Counted from the stretch's first letter, positions 20,447-32,399 are shown. The stretch is DNA of 64,000 bases from Cladorhizidae sp. MBARI D1340-BT2 (GCA_028752905.1 JAQNBH010000002.1:29185932-29249931), one strand, 5' to 3'. Numbers and translations: made by a program. Notes: generated by a model from the sequence alone, not told the origin.

Positions 20447-21919
20447 ATGAACAAACAATCCACGTTCCCCACCTATTATAATGATAAAATGAGATTAATT
20501 TTGTCTCGTACAAACAAGAGATCTCGTGTGTCCGAATACTCGGAGATTAACGACGCTTTATATCAATGGTACCTCCTGGCATGCTCAAAGAACATTTACC
20601 CCTGTTGGCCCCAGCTTACTGAAAAAGCCAAGCAAATTGCTGTAATCCTGGACAAGGAGTTCAAGGGAAGCAATGGATGGTTGGAAAAGTGGAAGAAGCG
20701 ATATAACATTAGAAGAGTGACTGTGTGTGGAGAATCAGGTGATGTACAAGGGGATACTGTTGAGTCATGGAAGGAGAGATTGCCCGAGATTTTGAGGGGA
20801 TATGCAAAGGAAGATATCTATAACCTAGATGAAACAGGATGCTTTTGGAGGGCTCTTCCAGAGCAAGGATTTGCTCAATTTGCTCAGAAGGGGAAGAAGT
20901 GCAAGGGTGGGAAGAAGTGTAAGCAGAGGGTCACAGTGACTTTCATAGTGAATGGAGCTGGTGATAAAGAGACTCCTATTGTAATCTGGCAATCAGAAAA
21001 CCCCAGGTGTTTTCGAGGTATGGATAAAAATAGTCTACCAGTCAAGTATTATCACCAGAAAAAAGCCTGGATGACAGGAGAAATCTTGGAAGCCTCTTTT
21101 AACCGTAAAATGAGCATTAAAAAAAGATCGATTTTGCTTTTTATGGATAATGCTGGTTGCCACCCAGAACATTTAAAAGAAAAATATAGTAATATAAAAA
21201 TAGTTTTTCTTCCACCAAATACAACATCTAAATTACAGCCACTAGACTTGGGGATCATCCAGAACTTCAAGGTCCATTATCGTCGGCTTCTCCTTCGCTA
21301 TGTGTTAGCTAAGATTGATGATTGCAGTTGTGCTTCTGAGATAACGAAGTCTATTAATGTACTAACTGCTATCAGGTGGATATCTCAGGCATGGAGTGAA
21401 GTAAAACCAGAAATGATATCTAAGTGCTTCAGAAGTGGTGGTGTTCTTAATAGTGAGTTGGATGTGACCAGCTTAAATGAAGAAGATCCTTTTCAAGACG
21501 TTGATGCCGAATTTGCACTAGGTGCACTCATTTCAAAGACAATGGGCTCCAAGGGTAGTTGTTCACCTGATGAGTATGTCAATGGAGACAGCAATCTTCC
21601 TGTATGTACTGAGTTTGATGATGATACCTGGGAAGAAAGCTTCTTAGCAAGCCTTTCTGAACAGTCATCCATTGTTGAATGTGAGGAAGCACTTACAGAT
21701 GGGGAAGACCTAGACCTACTACCACCTCCCCCCAAATTGAGAAACTATGGAGAAGCTATACAATCATTAGAGGAGGTCAAAAACTTTTTGGAAAGCCGTG
21801 CATGTTTTACCGAAGCCTTGAGTACCAGTTCTCTAATTGATAAAGGAGCTTGTCTTCATTCAGTTAATGCCAGACAAAGTACTCTACATTCATACTTCCC
21901 TGCCCTTCACACTGAATAA
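20447..21919 (+). CDS. Array unit 3: HTH-truncated transposase, intact 490 aa
   Basis: The N-terminus comes from 3' flanking DNA ([18 protein letters not shown]) and continues as residues 67-538 of the full protein. The catalytic Asp residues become 128, 234 and 267, and the PIP-like QSTLHSYF starts at 477. There is no frameshift. A private silent change at 21,703 (GGGGAAGAC) marks this unit. It lacks the pipsqueak HTH, so normal TIR recognition would be impaired. It could still bind via the second HTH or interfere with the full-length enzyme. Expression would need read-through or promoter activity in the unit 1 3' flank. Confidence 0.88.
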   Translation: MNKQSTFPTYYNDKMRLILSRTNKRSRVSEYSEINDALYQWYLLACSKNIYPCWPQLTEKAKQIAVILDKEFKGSNGWLEKWKKRYNIRRVTVCGESGDVQGDTVESWKERLPEILRGYAKEDIYNLDETGCFWRALPEQGFAQFAQKGKKCKGGKKCKQRVTVTFIVNGAGDKETPIVIWQSENPRCFRGMDKNSLPVKYYHQKKAWMTGEILEASFNRKMSIKKRSILLFMDNAGCHPEHLKEKYSNIKIVFLPPNTTSKLQPLDLGIIQNFKVHYRRLLLRYVLAKIDDCSCASEITKSINVLTAIRWISQAWSEVKPEMISKCFRSGGVLNSELDVTSLNEEDPFQDVDAEFALGALISKTMGSKGSCSPDEYVNGDSNLPVCTEFDDDTWEESFLASLSEQSSIVECEEALTDGEDLDLLPPPPKLRNYGEAIQSLEEVKNFLESRACFTEALSTSSLIDKGACLHSVNARQSTLHSYFPALHTE

Positions 21920-22045
21920 CTGCATCAATTTATGTCTACAATAAAACAATGTTCATATAATAATATTTGTATCTTATAATTATTATGTACACATATATAA
22001 TATAATATGCATGTGATATCTACAATTGATGAATGAACTTGATGA

Positions 22046-23520
22046 ATGAACAAACAATCCACGTTCCCCACCTATTATAATGATAAAATGAGATTAATTT
22101 TGTCTCGTACAAACAAGAGATCTCGTGTGTCCGAATACTCGGAGATTAACGACGCTTTATATCAATGGTACCTCCTGGCATGCTCAAAGAACATTTACCC
22201 CTGTTGGCCCCAGCTTACTGAAAAAGCCAAGCAAATTGCTGTAATCCTGGACAAGGAGTTCAAGGGAAGCAATGGATGGTTGGAAAAGTGGAAGAAGCGA
22301 TATAACATTAGAAGAGTGACTGTGTGTGGAGAATCAGGTGATGTACAAGGGGATACTGTTGAGTCATGGAAGGAGAGATTGCCCGAGATTTTGAGGGGAT
22401 ATGCAAAGGAAGATATCTATAACCTAGATGAAACAGGATGCTTTTGGAGGGCTCTTCCAGAGCAAGGATTTGCTCAATTTGCTCAGAAGGGGAAGAAGTG
22501 CAAGGGTGGGAAGAAATGTAAGCAGAGGGTCACAGTGACTTTCATAGTGAATGGAGCTGGTGATAAAGAGACTCCTATTGTAATCTGGCAATCAGAAAAC
22601 CCCAGGTGTTTTCGAGGTATGGATAAAAATAGTCTACCAGTCAAGTATTATCACCAGAAAAAAGCCTGGATGACAGGAGAAATCTTGGAAGCCTCTTTTA
22701 ACCGTAAAATGAGCATTAAAAAAAGATCGATTTTGCTTTTTATGGATAATGCTGGTTGCCACCCAGAACATTTAAAAGAAAAATATAGTAATATAAAAAT
22801 AGTTTTTCTTCCACCAAATACAACATCTAAATTACAGCCACTAGACTTGGGGATCATCCAGAACTTCAAGGTCCATTATCGTCGGCTTCTCCTTCGCTAT
22901 GTGTTAGCTAAGATTGATGATTGCAGTTGTGCTTCTGAGATAACGAAGTCTATTAATGTACTAACTGCTATCAGGTGGATATCTCAGGCATGGAGTGAAG
23001 TAAAACCAGAAATGATATCTAAGTGCTTCAGAAGTGGTGGTGTTCTTAATAGTGAGTTGGATGTGACCAGCTTAAATGAAGAAGATCCTTTTCAAGACGT
23101 TGATGCCGAATTTGCACTAGGTGCACTCATTTCAAAGACAATGGGCTCAACAAGGGTAGTTGTTCACCTGATGAGTATGTCAATGGAGACAGCAATCTTC
23201 CTGTATGTACTGAGTTTGATGATGATACCTGGGAAGAAAGCTTCTTAGCAAGCCTTTCTGAACAGTCATCCATTGTTGAATGTGAGGAAGCACTTACAGA
23301 TGGAGAAGACCTAGACCTACTACCACCTCCCCCCAAATTGAGAAACTATGGAGAAGCTATACAATCATTAGAGGAGGTCAAAAACTTTTTGGAAAGCCGT
23401 GCATGTTTTACCGAAGCCTTGAGTACCAGTTCTCTAATTGATAAAGGAGCTTGTCTTCATTCAGTTAATGCCAGACAAAGTACTCTACATTCATACTTCC
23501 CTGCCCTTCACACTGAATAA
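22046..23520 (+). pseudogene. Array unit 4 transposase, frameshifted after DDE domain
   Basis: Same defect as unit 2: the 2 nt insertion near 23,148 ends the frame at 23,248 after 400 residues. The DDE triad is intact and the C-terminal tail is out of frame to 23,520. Its start carries the STFP variant, and its 3' flank carries AAAACGATG, which in this array always precedes an STSP start. Confidence 0.9.
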
Positions 23521-23646
23521 CTGCATCAATTTATGTCTACAATAAAACGATGTTCATATAATAATATTTGTATCTTATAATTATTATGTACACATATATA
23601 ATATAATATGCATGTGATATCTACAATTGATGAATGAACTTGATGA

Positions 23647-25121
23647 ATGAACAAACAATCCACGTCCCCCACCTATTATAATGATAAAATGAGATTAATT
23701 TTGTCTCGTACAAACAAGAGATCTCGTGTGTCCGAATACTCGGAGATTAACGACGCTTTATATCAATGGTACCTCCTGGCATGCTCAAAGAACATTTACC
23801 CCTGTTGGCCCCAGCTTACTGAAAAAGCCAAGCAAATTGCTGTAATCCTGGACAAGGAGTTCAAGGGAAGCAATGGATGGTTGGAAAAGTGGAAGAAGCG
23901 ATATAACATTAGAAGAGTGACTGTGTGTGGAGAATCAGGTGATGTACAAGGGGATACTGTTGAGTCATGGAAGGAGAGATTGCCCGAGATTTTGAGGGGA
24001 TATGCAAAGGAAGATATCTATAACCTAGATGAAACAGGATGCTTTTGGAGGGCTCTTCCAGAGCAAGGATTTGCTCAATTTGCTCAGAAGGGGAAGAAGT
24101 GCAAGGGTGGGAAGAAATGTAAGCAGAGGGTCACAGTGACTTTCATAGTGAATGGAGCTGGTGATAAAGAGACTCCTATTGTAATCTGGCAATCAGAAAA
24201 CCCCAGGTGTTTTCGAGGTATGGATAAAAATAGTCTACCAGTCAAGTATTATCACCAGAAAAAAGCCTGGATGACAGGAGAAATCTTGGAAGCCTCTTTT
24301 AACCGTAAAATGAGCATTAAAAAAAGATCGATTTTGCTTTTTATGGATAATGCTGGTTGCCACCCAGAACATTTAAAAGAAAAATATAGTAATATAAAAA
24401 TAGTTTTTCTTCCACCAAATACAACATCTAAATTACAGCCACTAGACTTGGGGATCATCCAGAACTTCAAGGTCCATTATCGTCGGCTTCTCCTTCGCTA
24501 TGTGTTAGCTAAGATTGATGATTGCAGTTGTGCTTCTGAGATAACGAAGTCTATTAATGTACTAACTGCTATCAGGTGGATATCTCAGGCATGGAGTGAA
24601 GTAAAACCAGAAATGATATCTAAGTGCTTCAGAAGTGGTGGTGTTCTTAATAGTGAGTTGGATGTGACCAGCTTAAATGAAGAAGATCCTTTTCAAGACG
24701 TTGATGCCGAATTTGCACTAGGTGCACTCATTTCAAAGACAATGGGCTCAACAAGGGTAGTTGTTCACCTGATGAGTATGTCAATGGAGACAGCAATCTT
24801 CCTGTATGTACTGAGTTTGATGATGATACCTGGGAAGAAAGCTTCTTAGCAAGCCTTTCTGAACAGTCATCCATTGTTGAATGTGAGGAAGCACTTACAG
24901 ATGGAGAAGACCTAGACCTACTACCACCTCCCCCCAAATTGAGAAACTATGGAGAAGCTATACAATCATTAGAGGAGGTCAAAAACTTTTTGGAAAGCCG
25001 TGCATGTTTTACCGAAGCCTTGAGTACCAGTTCTCTAATTGATAAAGGAGCTTGTCTTCATTCAGTTAATGCCAGACAAAGTACTCTACATTCATACTTC
25101 CCTGCCCTTCACACTGAATAA
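23647..25121 (+). pseudogene. Array unit 5 transposase, frameshifted after DDE domain
   Basis: STSP-type start and 2 nt insertion near 24,750, giving a 400-residue product ending at 24,849. The out-of-frame tail runs to 25,121. Apart from the start variant it is nearly identical to unit 4. Confidence 0.9.
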
Positions 25122-25247
25122 CTGCATCAATTTATGTCTACAATAAAACGATGTTCATATAATAATATTTGTATCTTATAATTATTATGTACACATATAT
25201 AATATAATATGCATGTGATATCTACAATTGATGAATGAACTTGATGA

Positions 25248-26721
25248 ATGAACAAACAATCCACGTCCCCCACCTATTATAATGATAAAATGAGATTAAT
25301 TTTGTCTCGTACAAACAAGAGATCTCGTGTGTCCGAATACTCGGAGATTAACGACGCTTTATATCAATGGTACCTCCTGGCATGCTCAAAGAACATTTAC
25401 CCCTGTTGGACCCAGCTTACTGAAAAAGCCAAGCAAATTGCTGTAATCCTGGACAAGGAGTTCAAGGGAAGCAATGGATGGTTGGAAAAGTGGAAGAAGC
25501 GATATAACATTAGAAGAGTGACTGTGTGTGGAGAATCAGGTGATGTACAAGGGGATACTGTTGAGTCATGGAAGGAGAGATTGCCCGAGATTTTGAGGGG
25601 ATATGCAAAGGAAGATATCTATAACCTAGATGAAACAGGATGCTTTTGGAGGGCTCTTCCAGAGCAAGGATTTGCTCAATTTGCTCAGAAGGGGAAGAAG
25701 TGCAAGGGTGGGAAGAAATGTAAGCAGAGGGTCACAGTGACTTTCATAGTGAATGGAGCTGGTGATAAAGAGACTCCTATTGTAATCTGGCAATCAGAAA
25801 ACCCCAGGTGTTTTCGAGGTATGGATAAAAATAGTCTACCAGTCAAGTATTATCACCAGAAAAAAGCCTGGATGACAGGAGAAATCTTGGAAGCCTCTTT
25901 TAACCGTAAAATGAGCATTAAAAAAGATCGATTTTGCTTTTTATGGATAATGCTGGTTGCCACCCAGAACATTTAAAAGAAAAATATAGTAATATAAAAA
26001 TAGTTTTTCTTCCACCAAATACAACATCTAAATTACAGCCACTAGACTTGGGGATCATCCAGAACTTCAAGGTCCATTATCGTCGGCTTCTCCTTCGCTA
26101 TGTGTTAGCTAAGATTGATGATTGCAGTTGTGCTTCTGAGATAACGAAGTCTATTAATGTACTAACTGCTATCAGGTGGATATCTCAGGCATGGAGTGAA
26201 GTAAAACCAGAAATGATATCTAAGTGCTTCAGAAGTGGTGGTGTTCTTAATAGTGAGTTGGATGTGACCAGCTTAAATGAAGAAGATCCTTTTCAAGACG
26301 TTGATGCCGAATTTGCACTAGGTGCACTCATTTCAAAGACAATGGGCTCAACAAGGGTAGTTGTTCACCTGATGAGTATGTCAATGGAGACAGCAATCTT
26401 CCTGTATGTACTGAGTTTGATGATGATACCTGGGAAGAAAGCTTCTTAGCAAGCCTTTCTGAACAGTCATCCATTGTTGAATGTGAGGAAGCACTTACAG
26501 ATGGAGAAGACCTAGACCTACTACCACCTCCCCCCAAATTGAGAAACTATGGAGAAGCTATACAATCATTAGAGGAGGTCAAAAACTTTTTGGAAAGCCG
26601 TGCATGTTTTACCGAAGCCTTGAGTACCAGTTCTCTAATTGATAAAGGAGCTTGTCTTCATTCAGTTAATGCCAGACAAAGTACTCTACATTCATACTTC
26701 CCTGCCCTTCACACTGAATAA
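25248..26721 (+). pseudogene. Array unit 6 transposase, two frameshifts
   Basis: This unit has the most damage. A Pro-to-Thr change (CCCTGTTGGACC at about 25,400) precedes a 1 nt deletion in the A run at about 25,921-25,926. The deletion ends the frame at 25,976, before the second catalytic Asp. The downstream frame (25,934-26,449) then carries the same 2 nt insertion as units 2, 4 and 5. No active transposase can be made from it. Confidence 0.9.
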
Positions 26722-26847
26722 CTGCATCAATTTATGTCTACAATAAAACAATGTTCATATAATAATATTTGTATCTTATAATTATTATGTACACATATAT
26801 AATATAATATGCATGTGATATCTACAATTGATGAATGAACTTGATGA

Positions 26848-28320
26848 ATGAACAAACAATCCACGTTCCCCACCTATTATAATGATAAAATGAGATTAAT
26901 TTTGTCTCGTACAAACAAGAGATCTCGTGTGTCCGAATACTCGGAGATTAACGACGCTTTATATCAATGGTACCTCCTGGCATGCTCAAAGAACATTTAC
27001 CCCTGTTGGCCCCAGCTTACTGAAAAAGCCAAGCAAATTGCTGTAATCCTGGACAAGGAGTTCAAGGGAAGCAATGGATGGTTGGAAAAGTGGAAGAAGC
27101 GATATAACATTAGAAGAGTGACTGTGTGTGGAGAATCAGGTGATGTACAAGGGGATACTGTTGAGTCATGGAAGGAGAGATTGCCCGAGATTTTGAGGGG
27201 ATATGCAAAGGAAGATATCTATAACCTAGATGAAACAGGATGCTTTTGGAGGGCTCTTCCAGAGCAAGGATTTGCTCAATTTGCTCAGAAGGGGAAGAAG
27301 TGCAAGGGTGGGAAGAAGTGTAAGCAGAGGGTCACAGTGACTTTCATAGTGAATGGAGCTGGTGATAAAGAGACTCCTATTGTAATCTGGCAATCAGAAA
27401 ACCCCAGGTGTTTTCGAGGTATGGATAAAAATAGTCTACCAGTCAAGTATTATCACCAGAAAAAAGCCTGGATGACAGGAGAAATCTTGGAAGCCTCTTT
27501 TAACCGTAAAATGAGCATTAAAAAAAGATCGATTTTGCTTTTTATGGATAATGCTGGTTGCCACCCAGAACATTTAAAAGAAAAATATAGTAATATAAAA
27601 ATAGTTTTTCTTCCACCAAATACAACATCTAAATTACAGCCACTAGACTTGGGGATCATCCAGAACTTCAAGGTCCATTATCGTCGGCTTCTCCTTCGCT
27701 ATGTGTTAGCTAAGATTGATGATTGCAGTTGTGCTTCTGAGATAACGAAGTCTATTAATGTACTAACTGCTATCAGGTGGATATCTCAGGCATGGAGTGA
27801 AGTAAAACCAGAAATGATATCTAAGTGCTTCAGAAGTGGTGGTGTTCTTAATAGTGAGTTGGATGTGACCAGCTTAAATGAAGAAGATCCTTTTCAAGAC
27901 GTTGATGCCGAATTTGCACTAGGTGCACTCATTTCAAAGACAATGGGCTCCAAGGGTAGTTGTTCACCTGATGAGTATGTCAATGGAGACAGCAATCTTC
28001 CTGTATGTACTGAGTTTGATGATGATACCTGGGAAGAAAGCTTCTTAGCAAGCCTTTCTGAACAGTCATCCATTGTTGAATGTGAGGAAGCACTTACAGA
28101 TGGAGAAGACCTAGACCTACTACCACCTCCCCCCAAATTGAGAAACTATGGAGAAGCTATACAATCATTAGAGGAGGTCAAAAACTTTTTGGAAAGCCGT
28201 GCATGTTTTACCGAAGCCTTGAGTACCAGTTCTCTAATTGATAAAGGAGCTTGTCTTCATTCAGTTAATGCCAGACAAAGTACTCTACATTCATACTTCC
28301 CTGCCCTTCACACTGAATAA
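26848..28320 (+). CDS. Array unit 7: HTH-truncated transposase, intact 490 aa
   Basis: Same architecture as unit 3: STFP start, Tc5-type HTH, DDD triad at 128/234/267, acidic tail and PIP-like C-terminus, with no frameshift. At the protein level it appears identical to unit 3. Two of the seven derived units therefore retain the complete frame. Confidence 0.88.
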   Translation: MNKQSTFPTYYNDKMRLILSRTNKRSRVSEYSEINDALYQWYLLACSKNIYPCWPQLTEKAKQIAVILDKEFKGSNGWLEKWKKRYNIRRVTVCGESGDVQGDTVESWKERLPEILRGYAKEDIYNLDETGCFWRALPEQGFAQFAQKGKKCKGGKKCKQRVTVTFIVNGAGDKETPIVIWQSENPRCFRGMDKNSLPVKYYHQKKAWMTGEILEASFNRKMSIKKRSILLFMDNAGCHPEHLKEKYSNIKIVFLPPNTTSKLQPLDLGIIQNFKVHYRRLLLRYVLAKIDDCSCASEITKSINVLTAIRWISQAWSEVKPEMISKCFRSGGVLNSELDVTSLNEEDPFQDVDAEFALGALISKTMGSKGSCSPDEYVNGDSNLPVCTEFDDDTWEESFLASLSEQSSIVECEEALTDGEDLDLLPPPPKLRNYGEAIQSLEEVKNFLESRACFTEALSTSSLIDKGACLHSVNARQSTLHSYFPALHTE

Positions 28321-28446
28321 CTGCATCAATTTATGTCTACAATAAAACAATGTTCATATAATAATATTTGTATCTTATAATTATTATGTACACATATATA
28401 ATATAATATGCATGTGATATCTACAATTGATGAATGAACTTGATGA

Positions 28447-29915
28447 ATGAACAAACAATCCACGTTCCCCACCTATTATAATGATAAAATGAGATTAATT
28501 TTGTCTCGTACAAACAAGAGATCTCGTGTGTCCGAATACTCGGAGATTAACGACGCTTTATATCAATGGTACCTCCTGGCATGCTCAAAGAACATTTACC
28601 CCTGTTGGCCCCAGCTTACTGAAAAAGCCAAGCAAATTGCTGTAATCCTGGACAAGGAGTTCAAGGGAAGCAATGGATGGTTGGAAAAGTGGAAGAAGCG
28701 ATATAACATTAGAAGAGTGACTGTGTGTGGAGAATCAGGTGATGTACAAGGGGATACTGTTGAGTCATGGAAGGAGAGATTGCCCGAGATTTTGAGGGGA
28801 TATGCAAAGGAAGATATCTATAACCTAGATGAAACAGGATGCTTTTGGAGGGCTCTTCCAGAGCAAGGATTTGCTCAATTTGCTCAGAAGGGGAAGAAGT
28901 GCAAGGGTGGGAAGAAGTGTAAGCAGAGGGTCACAGTGACTTTCATAGTGAATGGAGCTGGTGATAAAGAGACTCCTATTGTAATCTGGCAATCAGAAAA
29001 CCCCAGGTGTTTTCGAGGTATGGATAAAAATAGTCTACCAGTCAAGTATTATCACCAGAAAAAAGCCTGGATGACAGGAGAAATCTTGGAAGCCTCTTTT
29101 AACCGTAAAATGAGCATTAAAAAAAGATCGATTTTGCTTTTTATGGATAATGCTGGTTGCCACCCAGAACATTTAAAAGAAAAATATAGTAATATAAAAA
29201 TAGTTTTTCTTCCACCAAATACAACATCTAAATTACAGCCACTAGACTTGGGGACCAGAACTTCAAGGTCCATTATCGTCGGCTTCTCCTTCGCTATGTG
29301 TTAGCTAAGATTGATGATTGCAGTTGTGCTTCTGAGATAACGAAGTCTATTAATGTACTAACTGCTATCAGGTGGATATCTCAGGCATGGAGTGAAGTAA
29401 AACCAGAAATGATATCTAAGTGCTTCAGAAGTGGTGGTGTTCTTAATAGTGAGTTGGATGTGACCAGCTTAAATGAAGAAGATCCTTTTCAAGACGTTGA
29501 TGCCGAATTTGCACTAGGTGCACTCATTTCAAAGACAATGGGCTCCAAGGGTAGTTGTTCACCTGATGAGTATGTCAATGGAGACAGCAATCTTCCTGTA
29601 TGTACTGAGTTTGATGATGATACCTGGGAAGAAAGCTTCTTAGCAAGCCTTTCTGAACAGTCATCCATTGTTGAATGTGAGGAAGCACTTACAGATGGAG
29701 AAGACCTAGACCTACTACCACCTCCCCCCAAATTGAGAAACTATGGAGAAGCTATACAATCATTAGAGGAGGTCAAAAACTTTTTGGAAAGCCGTGCATG
29801 TTTTACCGAAGCCTTGAGTACCAGTTCTCTAATTGATAAAGGAGCTTGTCTTCATTCAGTTAATGCCAGACAAAGTACTCTACATTCATACTTCCCTGCC
29901 CTTCACACTGAATAA
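28447..29915 (+). pseudogene. Array unit 8 transposase, 4 nt deletion at third catalytic Asp
   Basis: The start is of STFP type. A 4 nt deletion at about 29,253 (GGGGACCAGAAC for GGGGATCATCCAGAAC) shifts the frame just after LQPLDLG and ends it at 29,304. The original frame resumes at 29,298 and runs to 29,915 with the acidic and PIP-like tail. Body variants match units 1, 3 and 7. It is the last unit; after its flank comes the unique right end of the element (30,095-30,180). Confidence 0.9.
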
Positions 29916-30182
29916 CTGCATCAATTTATGTCTACAATAAAACAATGTTCATATAATAATATTTGTATCTTATAATTATTATGTACACATATATAATATA
30001 ATATGCATGTGATATCTACAATTGATGAATGAACTTGATGAATGAACAAACAATCCACGTTCCCCACCTATTATAATGATAAAATGAGATTAATGGGGAA
30101 AAACCTCTGAATAAGGGACACCTCCGAATAATGGACAAAAGTCCTCGTCCCAATGCGTCCGTTATTCAGAGGTTCCACTGTA

Positions 30183-30800
30183 TACCAATTCACCAGTGTT
30201 CTATATCAATATCTTGCCCTAGACTTAAGCCATAACATCTACAAAGTCCCTAAACTATATATATATATATATATATATATTTTTTTTAATCCAATGGCTT
30301 ATCCCCATCGGCACATTGGCTCTAACCAAAATACCATCAAGACCAAGGCCTAGATTATCATTAGCCACTAACAACCAACATAGCTTCAGTGTGACACAGA
30401 AAGCTTCTACACTAGATATTAACTTTCACATAGTTCCATCCCAAAACTAGTTCAACACAAACTTTATTGGATTCTCTTATCAGTTGGCATTACCTCTGCC
30501 TCAAAATATCAACATAAGCAATGTCCTGCAAGACTGGGTTCCCTTCGCTGTGAAGGAGAACTGCAGTTGGTATGCTGTCTTCTCATCATCTTCCAGCATC
30601 TTTTCCACCACCGCTCCACGGCTGTAAGGCGATACTTGTCTCGCAGTGCTTGACAAAACTGGACGCTTTGCCTTGTTGCTGTCAGGCCCTCCTTCAAAAT
30701 ACAGACGATAGCTGCAGCCTTGAATCCTCTAGATCCTAAAGAATACAATTCTGTTTCTTCTAATAGAATAAGGCATCTTGATTCTGAAAAATAATAACCG
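30183..30800 (-). pseudogene. Tc1/mariner transposase relic, N-terminal part
   Basis: The minus strand encodes, with frame breaks, MPYSIRRNRI, YSLGSRGFKAAAIVCILKEG, then LTATRQSV and DKYRLTAVERWWKR. This is the paired-type HTH start of a Tc1 transposase. The region closer to the Tigger end is more decayed. It is the missing N-terminal half of the relic at 15.6-16.3 kb, separated by the Tigger insertion. Confidence 0.72.
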
Positions 30801-32395
30801 CTAGAGCAACGACAGTTAGCCTTTCTCCTTTCTCCCGCCTTCGTCGATCTGGCATGCGCTAGAGAAATTCAATTTTACAACGCTCAATTAAGGGGGAAAG
30901 AGGGCTGCGTATCGCGTAGTCTCATATAAAGTACCATATCTTTGCTCGCATTCAATCTAGTTTCCCGATTTATATATCAAATTATAGCTTGCAGTCTGTG
31001 CTTTCTAATGGTAAGTCTCTTTTGTTATTCGCCATAATTTTTTCCTAGCTCATTATAGGCTCTTCCAGTGCGGACCGTAAGCCGTTAAGTAAACCACGTT
31101 GCAGTAACGACCCTTGCGAGGCTCTTATTCGGTCTATTAGTCAATCATAATGAGTAACTACAAACTGCGCGTCTTGAAATTTTGAAAAAAAGTTTTTTGG
31201 TCTCATTTTCTGAACATAGCTTTATGACATCACGTTACATTTTCATCTATAGGTCTTTTTTAGTAATCCTATCAAACAAAAACTCCCGCGCAAGTTGTAG
31301 AATATAAAATTTGCTTTCAAATGATATATTTTTTTTAATGAAAGGATAAAAAATATTCAAGTTATCATTTGAACGGTTTTTCAAAAATCACTTCAGAGAT
31401 ATTGAGCCTTGAAGTCCAAGCAGTTTGTAATCACATCCCATCTGCCAGAAGCACCTCCTGCTTCACCAGAATACATCCCCTCATTACTAGAATTGTTTGT
31501 ACAAACAAAATGTTGAAAGCAACCAATTGACTTTTCAGTCCTTTATTTTTTCAACAACAGCAGTATCCCTACATCCTAACTACAACCTGAAAACCAACAA
31601 TATTATATATATATACATACACATAAATTAAAGACGCATCAGAAGATGCATCGGACTTGTTATGTTGCTTTGCTAATATTGAATTAGCAAACATAAACAC
31701 GTCATCATTTGCAGGGCTCCCATGCCCAGGTCCATCCATCGTCACCCTCCACACATGTCTTCCGACACCCACCAGTAATCCGACACCCACCAGTAATCCC
31801 TGAAAAACAATAGAACACAAACAAAAGTCATCCTCCACTAATTCCTAAGCTTGACAAAAATACACACAAATAAAAGTATCTTCCAGTAATCTCTGTTTGA
31901 CAATAGAAAGCAAAAGACACCAACAAAATAAAAATGTTACAGGTCCCCCATGCCAGGACCATACAATGCTCCGCCCTCCATTGAACTCTGCTGCCTCTCG
32001 ACAGCAAGCCTGACACTTGTTGCACTCATATGTTCTGTCTTACCCGCTCTACTCCACACAACAGAATTAAACTCTCATTTTGGTTGTGTATAACCACCTA
32101 AACATTTGCACAAAAGATCCTCGGACATTAATTTATCAAAAACCTCCTAACATACATAGCCTTGTCCAGAGGAATCATAGGCCTATGGGTACTGGTGGTA
32201 CCTCACCTTTAGCACAAGCTGGATTAAACTTACACCAACTCAAAACTCCTGTAGGACAATACTCGTGTTGGGATGTTCCATAGTTGACTAAGAGTGATAA
32301 AAAATCGCTTTCACATCACAAATCATCCCCTCTAGGTTGTCATTATCTAATTGCTCCCCTATAGTAGGTTTGCATTTTAACTATAGACACACGAC
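30801..32395. other. Interior of the 19.4 kb element, no gene assigned
   Basis: AT-rich DNA. A short repeat, CCGACACCCACCAGTAATC, occurs twice near 31,765-31,800. Short open frames show no motifs. Confidence 0.4.
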
Positions 32396-32399
32396 TAAC

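Larger units (their letters stand above)
17300..30094 (+). repeat. Eight-copy tandem array of a 1,599 bp transposase unit
   Basis: Unit starts (TTTGTCTCG) are at 17,300, 18,899, 20,500, 22,099, 23,700, 25,301, 26,901 and 28,500; the array ends at 30,094. Every junction joins the 3' flank (GAGATTAAT) directly to TTTGTCTCG inside codon 66/67 of the transposase, with no microhomology. The units are almost identical. Differences are a 2 nt insertion (units 2, 4, 5, 6), a 1 nt deletion in an A run (unit 6), a 4 nt deletion (unit 8) and a few substitutions. Identical junctions imply one founding duplication followed by unequal exchange. Confidence 0.95.
16286..30182 (+). mobile_element. 13.9 kb Tigger/pogo element with internal eightfold transposase array
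   Basis: The element runs from CAGTGGAACCTCT at 16,288 to the complementary end at 30,180. It is flanked by TA at 16,286-16,287 and 30,181-30,182, the target duplication of the Tc1/mariner/pogo superfamily. Repeats of TGTCCGTTA occur inside both ends. It contains a HIRAN gene (minus) and a pogo-type transposase (plus). The segment 17,300-30,094 is exactly eight copies of a 1,599 bp unit: four units carry +2, one -1 and one -4, giving 12,795 bp. With one unit, the element would be about 2.7 kb, which is normal for Tigger elements. It is inserted in a Tc1 relic. Confidence 0.93.

Noticed and set aside
17852..29731. Repeated minus-strand frames of 69-80 residues within each array unit
   Set aside because: They are shadows of the transposase on the opposite strand and recur only because the unit recurs.
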